A DNA stretch of 64,000 bases from Nostoc sp. NMS9 (GCF_017114995.1 NZ_JABXKL010000002.1:96952-160951); one strand, 5' to 3'; positions 8,278 to 17,787 are shown, numbered from the stretch's first letter. The notes: generated from the sequence alone by a model not told the origin. Numbers and translations are program-made.

Positions 8278-9009
8278 ATGAAATCCGATAGTAGACCAGA
8301 CTATACAATTTTAGAAGTTCAAGAACTTGATGTTAATTATGGCGGCATCCAAGCTCTGAAAAAGATTAATTTAATTATTCAAAAAGGTGAGGTAGTTACT
8401 TTAATTGGTGCTAATGGTGCGGGAAAAACAACTACACTCCGCGCCATATCTAAAGTGGTTAATCCTAAAAGTGGTGTAATTATCTATAATGGACATAATA
8501 TTAACCGCCGCCAAACTCACGAAGTTGTACAACTTGGTATCGCCCATTGTCCTGAAGGACGCAGAGTATTAGCGCGGCAAACAGTATTTGATAATTTACT
8601 TTTGGGTGCTTATATTCGCTCCGATCAAGCTGAGATCAAAGCAGATATTCAGCGCCAATTTGAGCTATTTCCCCGCTTGTCACAAAGACGGAATCAACTA
8701 GCAGGAACCCTCAGCGGTGGTGAACAACAAATGTTAGCGATCGCACGTGCTGTAATGAGTAAACCACAACTCTTACTTTTAGATGAGCCTAGCTTAGGTT
8801 TAGCACCTGCGATCGTCCGGGAAATCTTCTCTATTATTGAAAATCTCCGGGCTACAGGTGTGACTATTCTGTTAGTTGAACAAAACGCTAATCTGGCACT
8901 ACAAATTGCCGATCGCGGTTATGTTCTAGAAGCTGGTTCTATTACCTTAACAGGTGCAGCATCAGAATTAATTAGTGATGAGCGAGTTAAAAAAGCTTAT
9001 TTAGGGTAA
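8278..9009 (+). CDS. livF: Amino-acid ABC transporter ATP-binding protein (LivF/NatE type)
   Basis: Second ATPase subunit, 243 residues. Walker A is GANGAGKTT (about residues 42-50), the signature is LSGGEQQMLAIARA (about 142-155) and Walker B is LLLLDEPSLGL (about 162-172). CPEGRRVLARQTVFDNL is typical of LivF. It is separated from livG by 1.1 kb holding the opposite-strand Rpn-like gene, so it probably needs its own promoter. An AT-rich 160-bp stretch (8117-8277) is available for that. Confidence 0.92.
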   Translation: MKSDSRPDYTILEVQELDVNYGGIQALKKINLIIQKGEVVTLIGANGAGKTTTLRAISKVVNPKSGVIIYNGHNINRRQTHEVVQLGIAHCPEGRRVLARQTVFDNLLLGAYIRSDQAEIKADIQRQFELFPRLSQRRNQLAGTLSGGEQQMLAIARAVMSKPQLLLLDEPSLGLAPAIVREIFSIIENLRATGVTILLVEQNANLALQIADRGYVLEAGSITLTGAASELISDERVKKAYLG

Positions 9010-9042
9010 ATAATTAAATGAAAATTTTGGAGGTATAAGCAG

Positions 9043-9606
9043 ATGGTAAAATCATCAACTAAACCCCTAACTTTAGAGGATTTTTTAAAACTACCAGAAA
9101 CAAAGCCTAGCTTAGAATACATCAACGGTCAAATTATTCAAAAGCCAATGCCACAGGGAAAACATAGTATTCTTCAAGGTGAACTAGTCAGTAATATCAA
9201 TTCTGTAACCAAACCTCAAAGAATTGCCCCTGCATTTCCAGAATTGCGATGTACTTTTGGCGGACGTTCAATTGTCCCTGATATAGCTGTGTTTGCTTGG
9301 GAACGGATTTTATTAGACGAGCGTGGAGAAGTGGCAAATGTCTTTAAGACATATCCAGACTGGACAATTGAGATTCTTTCACCTGATCAAAGCCAGACTA
9401 AAGTAACCGGAAATATTCTACATTGTTTAAAACATGGTAGTCGCTTCGGTTGGCTGATTGATCCAGATGAGCATTCTGTTTTAGTTTATCCACCAAAGCA
9501 GCAACCAGAACTTTTACAAGAAGAACAAGAAATATTACCAGTTCCCGATTTAGTTAGCGATCTTCAATTAACTGTAGGGCAACTATTTGGATGGTTAAAG
9601 TTATAA
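9043..9606 (+). CDS. Uma2-family (DUF820) PD-(D/E)XK nuclease-like protein
   Basis: A 187-residue Uma2 protein opening LTLEDFLKLPETKPSLEYINGQI. The catalytic-type motifs are VPDIAVF (PD) and WTIEILSPDQSQTKV, where the Glu of EIL would act with the downstream Lys. A strong ribosome site GGAGGT (9029-9034) precedes the ATG with normal spacing. It follows livF by 33 bp on the same strand. It is clearly diverged from the Uma2 gene at 4720, so the two are not a recent tandem duplication. Confidence 0.88.
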   Translation: MVKSSTKPLTLEDFLKLPETKPSLEYINGQIIQKPMPQGKHSILQGELVSNINSVTKPQRIAPAFPELRCTFGGRSIVPDIAVFAWERILLDERGEVANVFKTYPDWTIEILSPDQSQTKVTGNILHCLKHGSRFGWLIDPDEHSVLVYPPKQQPELLQEEQEILPVPDLVSDLQLTVGQLFGWLKL

Positions 9607-9677
9607 GCAATTGTATATATTCATATCTATCTTTGGGAATACTAAAGGTAGTAATTTACTGAAGTCAGAGCGAGATA

Positions 9678-10823
9678 ATGGATTTCGTGAATTTAATAAA
9701 AACAGGTAATAGTTGGAAATTTGCGACTGAAGCTGATTTAGAAGATTTTGTCTGGGCTAATTTAAAAGAACTTTTTGGATTAATTCCGCTAAAGCGACAA
9801 TATTATGTTAATGGCCAAATTTGTGATATTCTAGCATTGAGAGAAAATAAACAGTTAGTGGTGTTGGAATTGAAAAATGCTGAAGATAGATATATTGTTC
9901 AGCAGCTAACTCGATATTATGACGCTTTACACGAAGTAAAACCTTTAGAAGACGAAATAGACTATCAACAACCTATTAGCTTAATAGCAATTAAGCCTAA
10001 TTTTCATAGAGATAATTTTATAGATAAAAAATATCATCATTTATCTATTGATTTTTTTGAGTTTGCTGTTTTAGCAGATGAGTTTAACTATTATTTCCAG
10101 ATAAAAAATTTAGATTTAGATAATGAAAAAGTTTCAAAAATAGAAATTCCTCATCAGGACAGAGAGAAAAATGAAGATATACTTCCACCTTCTAGAGGGC
10201 TGATGAACCGTCTAGCTAAATGCTCTTCTGAACAACAAGAGGGAATATTAAAAATTCGTCAAAAGGTTCTAAGCTTTGATAAACGGATGGAAGAAATATC
10301 TTCTGCTGTTAGTTTTAAATATGGAAATGGTAATAGTAAAACAAGTAAATTTTGTGCTGAATTTTACTTTGATAGTAAAGGAATACCAATTATATTTTTA
10401 TGGTTAGGTTTAAAAAATAATAGTAGTGACCGTATAAGTAGAGCAAGGATTTGGACAGATTGGCAAGGCAATGCTTTGTTAGAGGGATATGTACCAAGTG
10501 GAATTGGCGCAAAGATAAATTTATCCAAAAAGAAACTTTCAAATAGAGTAAAAATCATGAATGAAATAGTAGCAAATAAAAATTTAACTTATCGAACAAA
10601 TAAATATTTTAGTCAATATTATAAGGATCGAAATAGAATAACTAGGAAAATTAATAACTCGGAACCTTTAACATACGAGGAAAGACAATTACTAGAAATT
10701 GATGCAAATGAATTTACTCTTGTTAGGGGAGGTGGAAGACTTAATACATATAAATTTGATCGCTATGATTCTCTAAATGGATTAGTTGAGGTAGCTTTAG
10801 AAAAATGGCGAAAAAGGCTATAA
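9678..10823 (+). CDS. Endonuclease NucS/DUF91-like N-terminal domain with extra C-terminal domain
   Basis: A 381-residue protein. Residues about 15-115 look like the PD-(D/E)XK domain of the NucS/DUF91 group: E-x-D-L-E-D near the start, then ICDILAL (D), LVVLELKN (E-x-K) and IVQQLTRYYDAL (Q/Y motif). The rest has conserved-looking segments MNRLAKCSSEQQEGILKI and KFCAEFYFDSKGIPIIFLWLG that may correspond to a DUF5655-like domain, though I am unsure. The codon use is strikingly AT-rich and Lys/Asn-rich compared with the neighbouring operon, which suggests transfer. It may act as a solitary nuclease in defence or repair. Confidence 0.7.
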   Translation: MDFVNLIKTGNSWKFATEADLEDFVWANLKELFGLIPLKRQYYVNGQICDILALRENKQLVVLELKNAEDRYIVQQLTRYYDALHEVKPLEDEIDYQQPISLIAIKPNFHRDNFIDKKYHHLSIDFFEFAVLADEFNYYFQIKNLDLDNEKVSKIEIPHQDREKNEDILPPSRGLMNRLAKCSSEQQEGILKIRQKVLSFDKRMEEISSAVSFKYGNGNSKTSKFCAEFYFDSKGIPIIFLWLGLKNNSSDRISRARIWTDWQGNALLEGYVPSGIGAKINLSKKKLSNRVKIMNEIVANKNLTYRTNKYFSQYYKDRNRITRKINNSEPLTYEERQLLEIDANEFTLVRGGGRLNTYKFDRYDSLNGLVEVALEKWRKRL

Positions 10824-11065
10824 GCAAAGTATCACTATTGCAATCTTAAAGATTTCAGCAGATTCCTATAGTCGATATCGCTTTAGAGACTTGGCTAAAA
10901 AGTCTTTAAGAAAAGCTACATTGACAGCACTGATAATTTTTCCTAATCATTAGTATTATTAATAATTATTACGATTTTGTCATAATATATTAATATTTAT
11001 AGCCCTCTTTGCAGATATCTATATTTGTTTAGCGGCGAATTCTATTCACCGGAATAATTAAACCC

Positions 11066-11713
11066 ATGAGTCAAATAATCTGGATAGCAAGACACGCTAA
11101 CCGCCTCGACTTCGTAAACCCCGATTGGTTTCTCACCGCCGAACGACGTTACGATCCACCCTTGTCTGATGATGGTATGGTGCAGGCACAGCAGTTAGCT
11201 AAACGATTGAAAAAAGAAAATATTGGTCATATTTTCGCTTCTCCTTTCCTGCGAACCGTACAAACAGCAAATGCAGTTGCAGAAATGCTCAACTTATCGA
11301 TCAAACTCGAAACAGGTTTGAGTGAATGGCTAAATCCAGTTTGGATGACGGAAGAACCCGAAAGACTGCCAACTCCAGCATTAGCAAAGTTATTCCCCAG
11401 AATTGACAATAGCTATACTTCGCGCATCGCCGCCAAATATCCTGAAACTCACGAAAAAGTGCGAGAACGTTCTGGACAAACGGCTAGATGTTTAGCTACT
11501 GAGTTCTTCCCAGAGGATATACTGCTAGTGGCGCATGGTGCATCTGTATTGGGTGGAGCAATGGGACTAGTGGGGGAAATTGCCAAAACAGAAGTCAAAG
11601 CTTCTTTATGTTCTCTGGTAAAAGTGGTACGCCAAGACCCAGAATGGTTATTAGAACTAACGGGAGATACTTCCCATTTAACCCACATAGAAGAAGTTAT
11701 TCGATTTGCTTAA
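11066..11713 (+). CDS. Histidine phosphatase family protein (phosphoglycerate mutase-like)
   Basis: A 215-residue member of the branch-2-like histidine phosphatase group. The catalytic motif RHG appears as IARHANRLD (His about residue 10). The second Arg is in FASPFLRTVQTA and the second catalytic His is in LLVAHGASVLGG (about 156). The family hydrolyses phosphate esters through a phosphohistidine, but the substrate is unknown. It lies 83 bp before glucokinase on the same strand and may share its transcript. Confidence 0.85.
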   Translation: MSQIIWIARHANRLDFVNPDWFLTAERRYDPPLSDDGMVQAQQLAKRLKKENIGHIFASPFLRTVQTANAVAEMLNLSIKLETGLSEWLNPVWMTEEPERLPTPALAKLFPRIDNSYTSRIAAKYPETHEKVRERSGQTARCLATEFFPEDILLVAHGASVLGGAMGLVGEIAKTEVKASLCSLVKVVRQDPEWLLELTGDTSHLTHIEEVIRFA

Positions 11714-11796
11714 ACCTCTGATAGAGATTTGCGTTCATGCCTTCTGCTACGTTGGGTATATCCTACAAAAAAGTAATTAATTCACGAATAAATTCT

Positions 11797-12822
11797 ATGA
11801 CTTTGTTACTAGCAGGAGACATCGGCGGGACGAAAACTATTCTGCGATTGGTTGAAACATCGGATTCACCAGCTTTACATACTATTTATCAGGAAAGTTA
11901 CCACAGTGCTGATTTTCCCGATTTAGTACCCATAGTGCAGAAGTTTTTGGTCAAAGCTAATACACCTACACCAGAAAAGGCTTGTTTTGCGATCGCAGGC
12001 CCCATTGTCAAAAATACTGCCAAACTGACCAATTTAGTCTGGTTCCTAGATACCGAACGTCTACAAGAAGAATTGGGTATCCCGCACATTTCTTTGATTA
12101 ACGACTTCGCCGCCATTGGTTACGGCATTTTAGGTTTACAAAAACAAGACTTGCTGACGTTGCAAATTGGCAAATCTCAACCCGAAGCCCCGATTGCAAT
12201 TATTGGTGCTGGTACTGGTTTAGGCCAAGGATTTTTAATTAGACAGGGAAACGACTATCAAGTTTTTTCTTCAGAAGGAGGACACGCTGACTTTGCCCCT
12301 CGGAACGAGATCGAGTTTCAACTGTTGAAATACCTGCTGGGTAAACATGATATCCAGCGCCTTTCTGTGGAACGTGTGGTTTCTGGAATGGGAATTGTGG
12401 CAATTTACCAATTTTTGCGCGATCGCAAATTTGGCACTGAATCACCAGATATTGCCCAAATTGTTAGAACTTGGGAACAAGAAGCGGGACAGGAAGAGAA
12501 AAGTGTTGATGCTGGTGCTGCTATTGGTACGGCTGCATTGCAAGGTAGCGATCGCCTCTCGGAACAAACTTTGCAATTATTTATAGAGGCTTACGGTGCA
12601 GAAGCCGGCAATCTCGCCCTAAAACTCCTACCTTACGGTGGCTTATATATCGCTGGTGGAATTGCACCCAAAATCCTGCCCTTAATCCAAAATAGCGGTT
12701 TCTTATTAAATTTCACCCAAAAAGGTAGGATGCGCCGCCTTCTTGAAGAGATCCCCGTGTATGTTATCCTCAACCCGCAAGTCGGCCTAATTGGTGCTGC
12801 TTTACGTGCTGCTAGGTTATAA
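11797..12822 (+). CDS. glk: Glucokinase
   Basis: ATP-dependent glucokinase (ROK-unrelated Glk/PF02685 type) of 341 residues, which makes glucose 6-phosphate. Visible motifs are the phosphate-binding LAGDIGGTKT at the N-terminus, FAIAGPI, LINDFAAIGYG with the catalytic Asp, GAGTGLGQGF, SEGGHADFAPR and ERVVSGMGI. I start at MTLLLAGDIGG because the family begins there. An upstream in-frame Met at 11737 would add 20 unrelated residues. It would feed free glucose, for instance from a glucosidase, into metabolism. Confidence 0.93.
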   Translation: MTLLLAGDIGGTKTILRLVETSDSPALHTIYQESYHSADFPDLVPIVQKFLVKANTPTPEKACFAIAGPIVKNTAKLTNLVWFLDTERLQEELGIPHISLINDFAAIGYGILGLQKQDLLTLQIGKSQPEAPIAIIGAGTGLGQGFLIRQGNDYQVFSSEGGHADFAPRNEIEFQLLKYLLGKHDIQRLSVERVVSGMGIVAIYQFLRDRKFGTESPDIAQIVRTWEQEAGQEEKSVDAGAAIGTAALQGSDRLSEQTLQLFIEAYGAEAGNLALKLLPYGGLYIAGGIAPKILPLIQNSGFLLNFTQKGRMRRLLEEIPVYVILNPQVGLIGAALRAARL

Positions 12823-12867
12823 CAGCTAGCATCATCAGTGAGATCGGCATCTCAAAGGGCAAAAAAT

Positions 12868-13470
12868 ATGACAGTTAAAAGTCTGTTGCCACTAATAGCC
12901 GCCACACTTGTCTGTGGTGGTTCTGCTTTTGTGGAAGCGCGTCAACCCAAACCTCCGGCGGCTGTTGTCAAACCAAAGGTTTCTCAACCCGTGCAGCCAC
13001 AATGGAAGTTATTCACCGCTCCAGATGGGCGCTTTAGTATTTTGATGCCGGGAAGCCCCAGCAGAAATACCGAATTCCAAAAAACTTACATGGGGGAAAT
13101 TACCTTAGAAATATTTGTTGCTCAACCACCAAAACAGCAAGTAGCATACATAGTTGCTTACAATGATTTTCCTTATAGTTACGGTCAAATGGCTGACCCC
13201 CAAGTTGTACTTAATAATGCACGGGATATGGCTTTAAAGACTACGAAAAGTAATTTAATTAGTCAACGAAACATTCGTAGTTCCAATAATCATCCCGGCA
13301 AAGAAATTCAGTACATCAATTCTGGAGGGAAAATCACTATTAGTAGAATGTATGTTGCCGAAGGAAGATTATATCAAGTAATGGCAATAGCTACAAAAAA
13401 ACAGCAGAAGGCACTAGCTAAAACCATTACTGGGTATTTAAATTCTTTCAATGTAGTTTTGAAAAAGTGA
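12868..13470 (+). CDS. Exported hypothetical protein
   Basis: About 200 residues, beginning MTVKSLLPLIAATLVCGGSAFVEA, a good Sec signal peptide. A GTG 30 bp upstream is the alternative start but would add charged residues before the signal. The mature part opens WKLFTAPDGRFSILMPGSPSR, a motif I associate with small cyanobacterial secreted proteins of unknown function. It has no cysteine after the signal and no catalytic motif. It follows glk by 45 bp on the same strand. Confidence 0.75.
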   Translation: MTVKSLLPLIAATLVCGGSAFVEARQPKPPAAVVKPKVSQPVQPQWKLFTAPDGRFSILMPGSPSRNTEFQKTYMGEITLEIFVAQPPKQQVAYIVAYNDFPYSYGQMADPQVVLNNARDMALKTTKSNLISQRNIRSSNNHPGKEIQYINSGGKITISRMYVAEGRLYQVMAIATKKQQKALAKTITGYLNSFNVVLKK

Positions 13471-14173
13471 AATAAATAAAACTTCTACTAGATTAGCCTT
13501 GCAATCAATTGCAGGGCTAAAAAGTAGTTATGCGAAAATAATTGCAGATAGTGTATAATCTGTTACGGGTTATGCAATGCACTGCAAACCGGATAAACAA
13601 TTTTGGATTGTCGCTAACAAGATTTTTCCATTGACCAAAACAATTGTCAATTCGCAATTAAATACAAGAAATCACTTAATTGTTTAATTGTTAATTAATG
13701 GGTCTATTGCCTCCACTGATTCAAAGAATCAGTGGTCTTAAATCAGTGGTGGGTTCAAGCCCCCACTGATTTAATAAATTGCGAATTGCGAATTGGTAAT
13801 TGCGAATTGGAATTGACTTTTTTTAATTTTTAATTAAAAATTAAGAAGAATAATAATTTTTAATTAATTTGAAGAATAATAATTTTTAATTAATTTTGGG
13901 TACAAGCCCCCACTGATTGCAATTTTTAATTAATAATTTTTAATTTTTAATTGGAGCGTACCCCTTTGGGGAAGCAAGCTACGCGCAGCGTCTTGTAGAG
14001 AAGCGACTTGACTCCTAACTCCTAAATTCTGCTGTATTTTATTTAATATTTAAGTTTTTTAGCTGATATCATACAACTTATACGCTACTCAAGCGCTTGT
14101 TCAAACATGATTTCTAACACTAGGATGTCATCCTAACAATAATTGCAAAATTAAATAAAACCAAGTGAAATAA
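13471..14173. repeat. Repeat-rich intergenic region
   Basis: No gene is supported in this 700-bp stretch. It holds a hairpin CCACTGATTC-aaa-GAATCAGTGG (13712-13734), further copies of CCCCCACTGATT, runs of TTTTTAATTAA-type tandem DNA and GAATTGCGAATTG heptamer-like repeats (13780-13930). It also holds a GC-rich dispersed element (about 13955-14005) with the core CGCAGCGTCTTGTAGAGAAG. The CACTGATT module recurs at 18129-18200. Confidence 0.75.
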
Positions 14174-14568
14174 ATGGTTGATACTGTTGATACTGCCGTT
14201 ACCGCTGGTTCTTTTAGCACCCTAGTTGATGCAATCAAAGCTGCCAATCTGATAGATACTCTCAAAGGTGTTGACTCGTATATCGCCTCTGCATCCACAA
14301 ATGAAGCTTTTGCGAAGCTTCCAGTAGGTACTGTAGAGACATTGCTTAACAATATTAATAAGCTCCAGGAAATCCTGACGTATCATATAGTTTCCGGCAA
14401 GGTGATGCCCATAAAGCCGATTCAAGGTTCAATTTTGAAAATTGACCCTTTCCATAATTTCAAGGTAGATTATACCCCACAGCCTCAAAACCCGATGCTG
14501 CTGATGATAACGGTGTCATCCACATCATTGTTGATTCCTCGGTAAATAAACATATAGATGGCGAATAA
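14174..14568 (+). pseudogene. Broken fasciclin (FAS1) domain protein
   Basis: The start [21 protein letters not shown] followed by [16 protein letters not shown] and [12 protein letters not shown] is the FAS1 signature of cyanobacterial secreted or cell-surface proteins. In frame the ORF ends at 14545 with unrelated residues. A shift of frame near 14485 restores [17 protein letters not shown], the normal FAS1 end, with a stop at 14566-14568. The central TVEG...NGVKVND region expected between GKVM and ADDNG also looks shortened. I therefore read it as a frameshifted, internally deleted pseudogene. A sequencing error could explain the shift but not the shortening. Confidence 0.75.
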
Positions 14569-14642
14569 TATCTGTGGAGTAGAAACTATTTATAGTCACT
14601 ACTTCAGGACTGTCTAAATATATTTTAAGTAACTCAACTTTC

Positions 14643-14687
14643 ATTAAATATCACACCTCTCTTCTTAAAAGAGGTGTGATATTTAAT
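14643..14687 (+). terminator. 18-bp perfect hairpin, terminator-like
   Basis: ATTAAATATCACACCTCT (14643-14660) pairs exactly with 14670-14687 across a 9-base loop, and GTTTTTTAAG follows. It lies about 75 bp after the fasciclin remnant. The T-run is short, so function as a plus-strand terminator is probable but not certain. Confidence 0.6.
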
Positions 14688-15026
14688 GTTTTTTAAGCTT
14701 GTTTCACTTAGTTAATACTTTAGACTGCGACATCATTTATTTTCAAAATTGCCTGATCAATAAAAACAACATCAACTAAATTAATTTAACAATTTATGCT
14801 TTGAAAAGGAAACATTGTTTGAATTCATGTCTGATCAACGATTGAAATGTATAAGATAAACGTATGATGTTTAACTTTTTCACAAAAGTTTAAAAACTTG
14901 AGAGTAGACTCGATGATTTTGTATAACTTTAAGTGAGTAAAATGTTAGTATCACAGAGAAAGCTATAAAATTGCAGATATTTATAAAAGTTAAGGTTCAT
15001 GATTTGAGGAGCAAGGTTTTTCTCCT
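14688..15026. other. AT-rich intergenic stretch before the NACHT gene
   Basis: About 340 bp with no supportable ORF or repeat. It presumably carries the NACHT gene's promoter. GAGGAGCAAGG (15006-15016) just before the ATG is a plausible ribosome site. Confidence 0.5.
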
Positions 15027-17339
15027 ATGGTCAAGCGATCGCTCCGAGCATCACTCACCGGAATTCAAGAGGCTAAAAGAGCATTTGCTCTCAAGGGGTG
15101 GACACAAGACAATCTAGCAGCAGAAGTCAACCTCAAGACTAGACAACCAATTTGGCGGTTTTTCAGTGGTCGTCCGGTTGAGCGTCATACCTTTATTGAG
15201 ATTTGCTTAGTTTTGGAAGTGAATTGGCGAGAGATTGCTACCGATCCTCCGGCAGAATTCCGTGAACTAGAAGAATACGCCCAGCCCTCTGTGGTGGATA
15301 TTGATACATTAGTGCAACAAGTGCGATCGCAACGCTTCGACAAAATTCAAGACCAGTGTGGTATTTTGCAGTTATTGGATATCAGCCGTCCCGTTGCGAT
15401 CAATGACATATATATAGATGTGAATATTTTGGAGGAAATTGCCAGTCAACAGTGGCTAGAAATCACTGAACTGCAAAACCTTGACCGAGAAGAATTTGAC
15501 CGTTTTGGCTTAGGTGAGATTGACCAGAGACAGATACCTGGTATACAGGCAGTTGAAACACACTCCAAGCTCAGGGTGCTAGGCAAACCAGGAGTAGGTA
15601 AAACCACCTTTTTGCAACATCTCGCCATTCAGTGTAACCAAGAAGCATTTGCGCCGAAGCACGTGCCAATCTTCATCACACTGAGAAATTTTGCTGAAGA
15701 ATCTAAAGTCAGCAACGAGTTCAGTTTATTAAAGTACATCCACCAAGAGTTTCTCACATCTGGAATTTCAGATCCCTCAGTCATCGAAACCTTGCTGAAT
15801 GCAGGCAGAGTATTACTGTTACTTGATGGCATGGATGAAGTTCTTAACCAACAAAGCAATGCTGTCTTAAGCGAAATTCGGAGATTTTTAGAGAAGTATC
15901 ACAAAAATCAGTTAGTGGCCACTTGTCGAACAGCAGCTCAAAGACTTAAACTCCGAGGTTTTACCGATGTTGAAATTGCCCCATTTACCTCAGAACAAAT
16001 CCGAGCCTTCGCTCAAAAATGGTTTGTGGCGTTTAGCAAGACCAATCAAAAACATGGTCAGGCGCAGTCCGTTGAGTTTATTCAAAAGCTGGACTTACCT
16101 GAAAACTGGCAATTTCGCCAACTTATCGTCACACCCCTATTTCTGCATCTTGCCTGCTGGCTGTTTCATGGTCAAGAAAAATTTCCAACTAAGCGGACTG
16201 ACTTTTATAAGCAAGGTTTAGACCTTCTGTTGGGCAAATGGGATGAAGCCAGAGGCATAGAACGGGATAACGTTTACCGAGGGTTTTTACTACCACAAAA
16301 GCTCAAGTTATTGAGTCAAATTGCAGCAGCGGCATTTGAGCAGGGTCAGTACTTTTTTGAACAACGCATCATTGAGCAATACATTGGTGACTATATTCAG
16401 AATCTAAGCAACGTGCCAATAGATGCAGAGGAACTGCAAATAGAAAGCGAAGCAGCGCTGAAGTCAATCGAGGCTCAACATGGGCTACTGGCAGAACGGG
16501 CGCGGGGAATTTTTTCCTTCTCCTATCTGGCCTTTCAAGAATACTTCACAGCGAGAAAAATCGTTGCCAGCCATAACCTACAGGCATTTGAGCAAGCTCT
16601 GGAAGGACTGGTCAGTCATATCACCGACCCGAACTGGCGCGAAATCTTCTTGTTAACCGCTACCATGCTCCGAAGTGCAGACTCTCTAGTACAGTTGATG
16701 AAGCAACAGATTGATGCACTGGTTGCCGAAGACCCTTATTTACAAGAGTTTTTGACGTGGGCGAGCCAAAAATCTCGCACTATTCCCACCCAACCAAAAG
16801 ATGCGACAGTTCGAGCATTTTACCTTGCCTTAAGTCGGACTCCTCACATAGCTCCTCACTTTGCCCTAGCCGCCAGCCTCGACCAGGGGATGTTTCTGGA
16901 TGCGGCATTAGATGACCTGCTGCTGGAGTGTGCAATTGATAGCAGCCAAGATTTCGCCCATTTCCACGCCTGTGGAGATTCTCTCTCGAACATTCTGGGC
17001 ATTGTTTTAGATGTTGGACTCTATAAATCCCTGCGACAACTCTCTGACCAATTTCCCAATTCTCGTCAAAGTCAAGAACGATTTGAGCTATGGTGGCAGA
17101 CGAACTATTCAGCCTGGGCTGAACAGTTAAAGAGCACGGTGATTAATTATCGCAACATTAACCATCAGTGGCAGTTTAGCCCTGAACAACAGCAAGTGCT
17201 GCAACGCTATTATGATGCCAATCAGTTACTACTCGATTGCCTGCATAGCAATTCGGAAGTGACGCTTGCTATTAGGCAGGAAATTGAAGCCACCTTATTG
17301 TTGCCGATAAAAGAACTTGAGGACAGGGAATGGCAATAA
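15027..17339 (+). CDS. NACHT-domain NTPase with N-terminal HTH-like domain
   Basis: A 770-residue STAND NTPase. Residues about 1-75 (GWTQDNLAAEVNLKTRQPIWRFFSGRPVERHTFIEI) form the DNA-binding-like domain usual on cyanobacterial NACHT proteins. The NACHT module follows, with Walker A LGKPGVGKTTFLQH (about 184-197) and Walker B RVLLLLDGMDEV (about 262-273). FSYLAFQEYFTARKI (about 505-519) is the winged-helix end motif of NACHT proteins. The C-terminal 200 residues are helical. Bacterial NACHT proteins are NLR relatives and several protect against phage; whether this one does is inference. No separate effector gene is adjacent. Repeat-rich DNA lies on both sides. Confidence 0.88.
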   Translation: MVKRSLRASLTGIQEAKRAFALKGWTQDNLAAEVNLKTRQPIWRFFSGRPVERHTFIEICLVLEVNWREIATDPPAEFRELEEYAQPSVVDIDTLVQQVRSQRFDKIQDQCGILQLLDISRPVAINDIYIDVNILEEIASQQWLEITELQNLDREEFDRFGLGEIDQRQIPGIQAVETHSKLRVLGKPGVGKTTFLQHLAIQCNQEAFAPKHVPIFITLRNFAEESKVSNEFSLLKYIHQEFLTSGISDPSVIETLLNAGRVLLLLDGMDEVLNQQSNAVLSEIRRFLEKYHKNQLVATCRTAAQRLKLRGFTDVEIAPFTSEQIRAFAQKWFVAFSKTNQKHGQAQSVEFIQKLDLPENWQFRQLIVTPLFLHLACWLFHGQEKFPTKRTDFYKQGLDLLLGKWDEARGIERDNVYRGFLLPQKLKLLSQIAAAAFEQGQYFFEQRIIEQYIGDYIQNLSNVPIDAEELQIESEAALKSIEAQHGLLAERARGIFSFSYLAFQEYFTARKIVASHNLQAFEQALEGLVSHITDPNWREIFLLTATMLRSADSLVQLMKQQIDALVAEDPYLQEFLTWASQKSRTIPTQPKDATVRAFYLALSRTPHIAPHFALAASLDQGMFLDAALDDLLLECAIDSSQDFAHFHACGDSLSNILGIVLDVGLYKSLRQLSDQFPNSRQSQERFELWWQTNYSAWAEQLKSTVINYRNINHQWQFSPEQQQVLQRYYDANQLLLDCLHSNSEVTLAIRQEIEATLLLPIKELEDREWQ

Positions 17340-17439
17340 GCTATTACGCATTTAAATTGCACTCTGAATGTAAGCGTATTAGCTTAATTCTTTTGGTTAA
17401 TTCCTCAAAGAGTTTTGAATTGCAAAAATGATTTTTATT

Positions 17440-17499
17440 ACATTTTGTGTCGAAGTTAATCAATTCATTCACAAAATCAAACAATACCAAGTTTATTAT
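17440..17499 (+). repeat. Diverged 60-bp repeat, copy 1
   Basis: Resembles 18281-18340: both read AC-TTTTGTGT-G-AGTTAATCAA-TCATT, then A/T-rich sequence with AAACAA-ACC. Each copy lies less than 200 bp before a gene start (17536 and 18480), so it may be a shared leader or promoter element. Confidence 0.5.
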
Positions 17500-17535
17500 G
17501 TCAAAAATCTGGATTTTCGCTATCAGGATTTTTAT

Positions 17536-17787
17536 ATGGATCACTATAATCAGGTAGACAAAAACAAATTCCTCAACCACCGCCATCGATACCTGGGTGA
17601 ATTCACACCCCAGAACCTTGTATTCAATGCTAATCTTCAGGAATTTTCTCAAAGCGTTTGTTACATCTTCAATCTACACAGTGCAGAAGAACTTTCTTCA
17701 CAGGAGTGCTACGAGGAGATTGAGTTGCTCTGGCAGCAGTTAGCACAGAGCTATAAGGCACTAGGAGTTGAGAAAAATGCAACTTGA
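17536..17787 (+). CDS. DUF7219-like small cyanobacterial protein
   Basis: An 83-residue protein from ATG 17536 (MDHYNQVDKNKF). HRHRYLGEFTPQNLVFNANL matches what I remember as the core of the cyanobacterial DUF7219 family, followed by a helical end with EELSSQECYEEIELLWQQL. A longer frame from 17428 would add 36 residues that look like leader sequence and repeat 60-bp element copy 1, so I prefer the internal start. It is 200 bp downstream of the NACHT gene on the same strand. Function unknown. Confidence 0.7.
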   Translation: MDHYNQVDKNKFLNHRHRYLGEFTPQNLVFNANLQEFSQSVCYIFNLHSAEELSSQECYEEIELLWQQLAQSYKALGVEKNAT

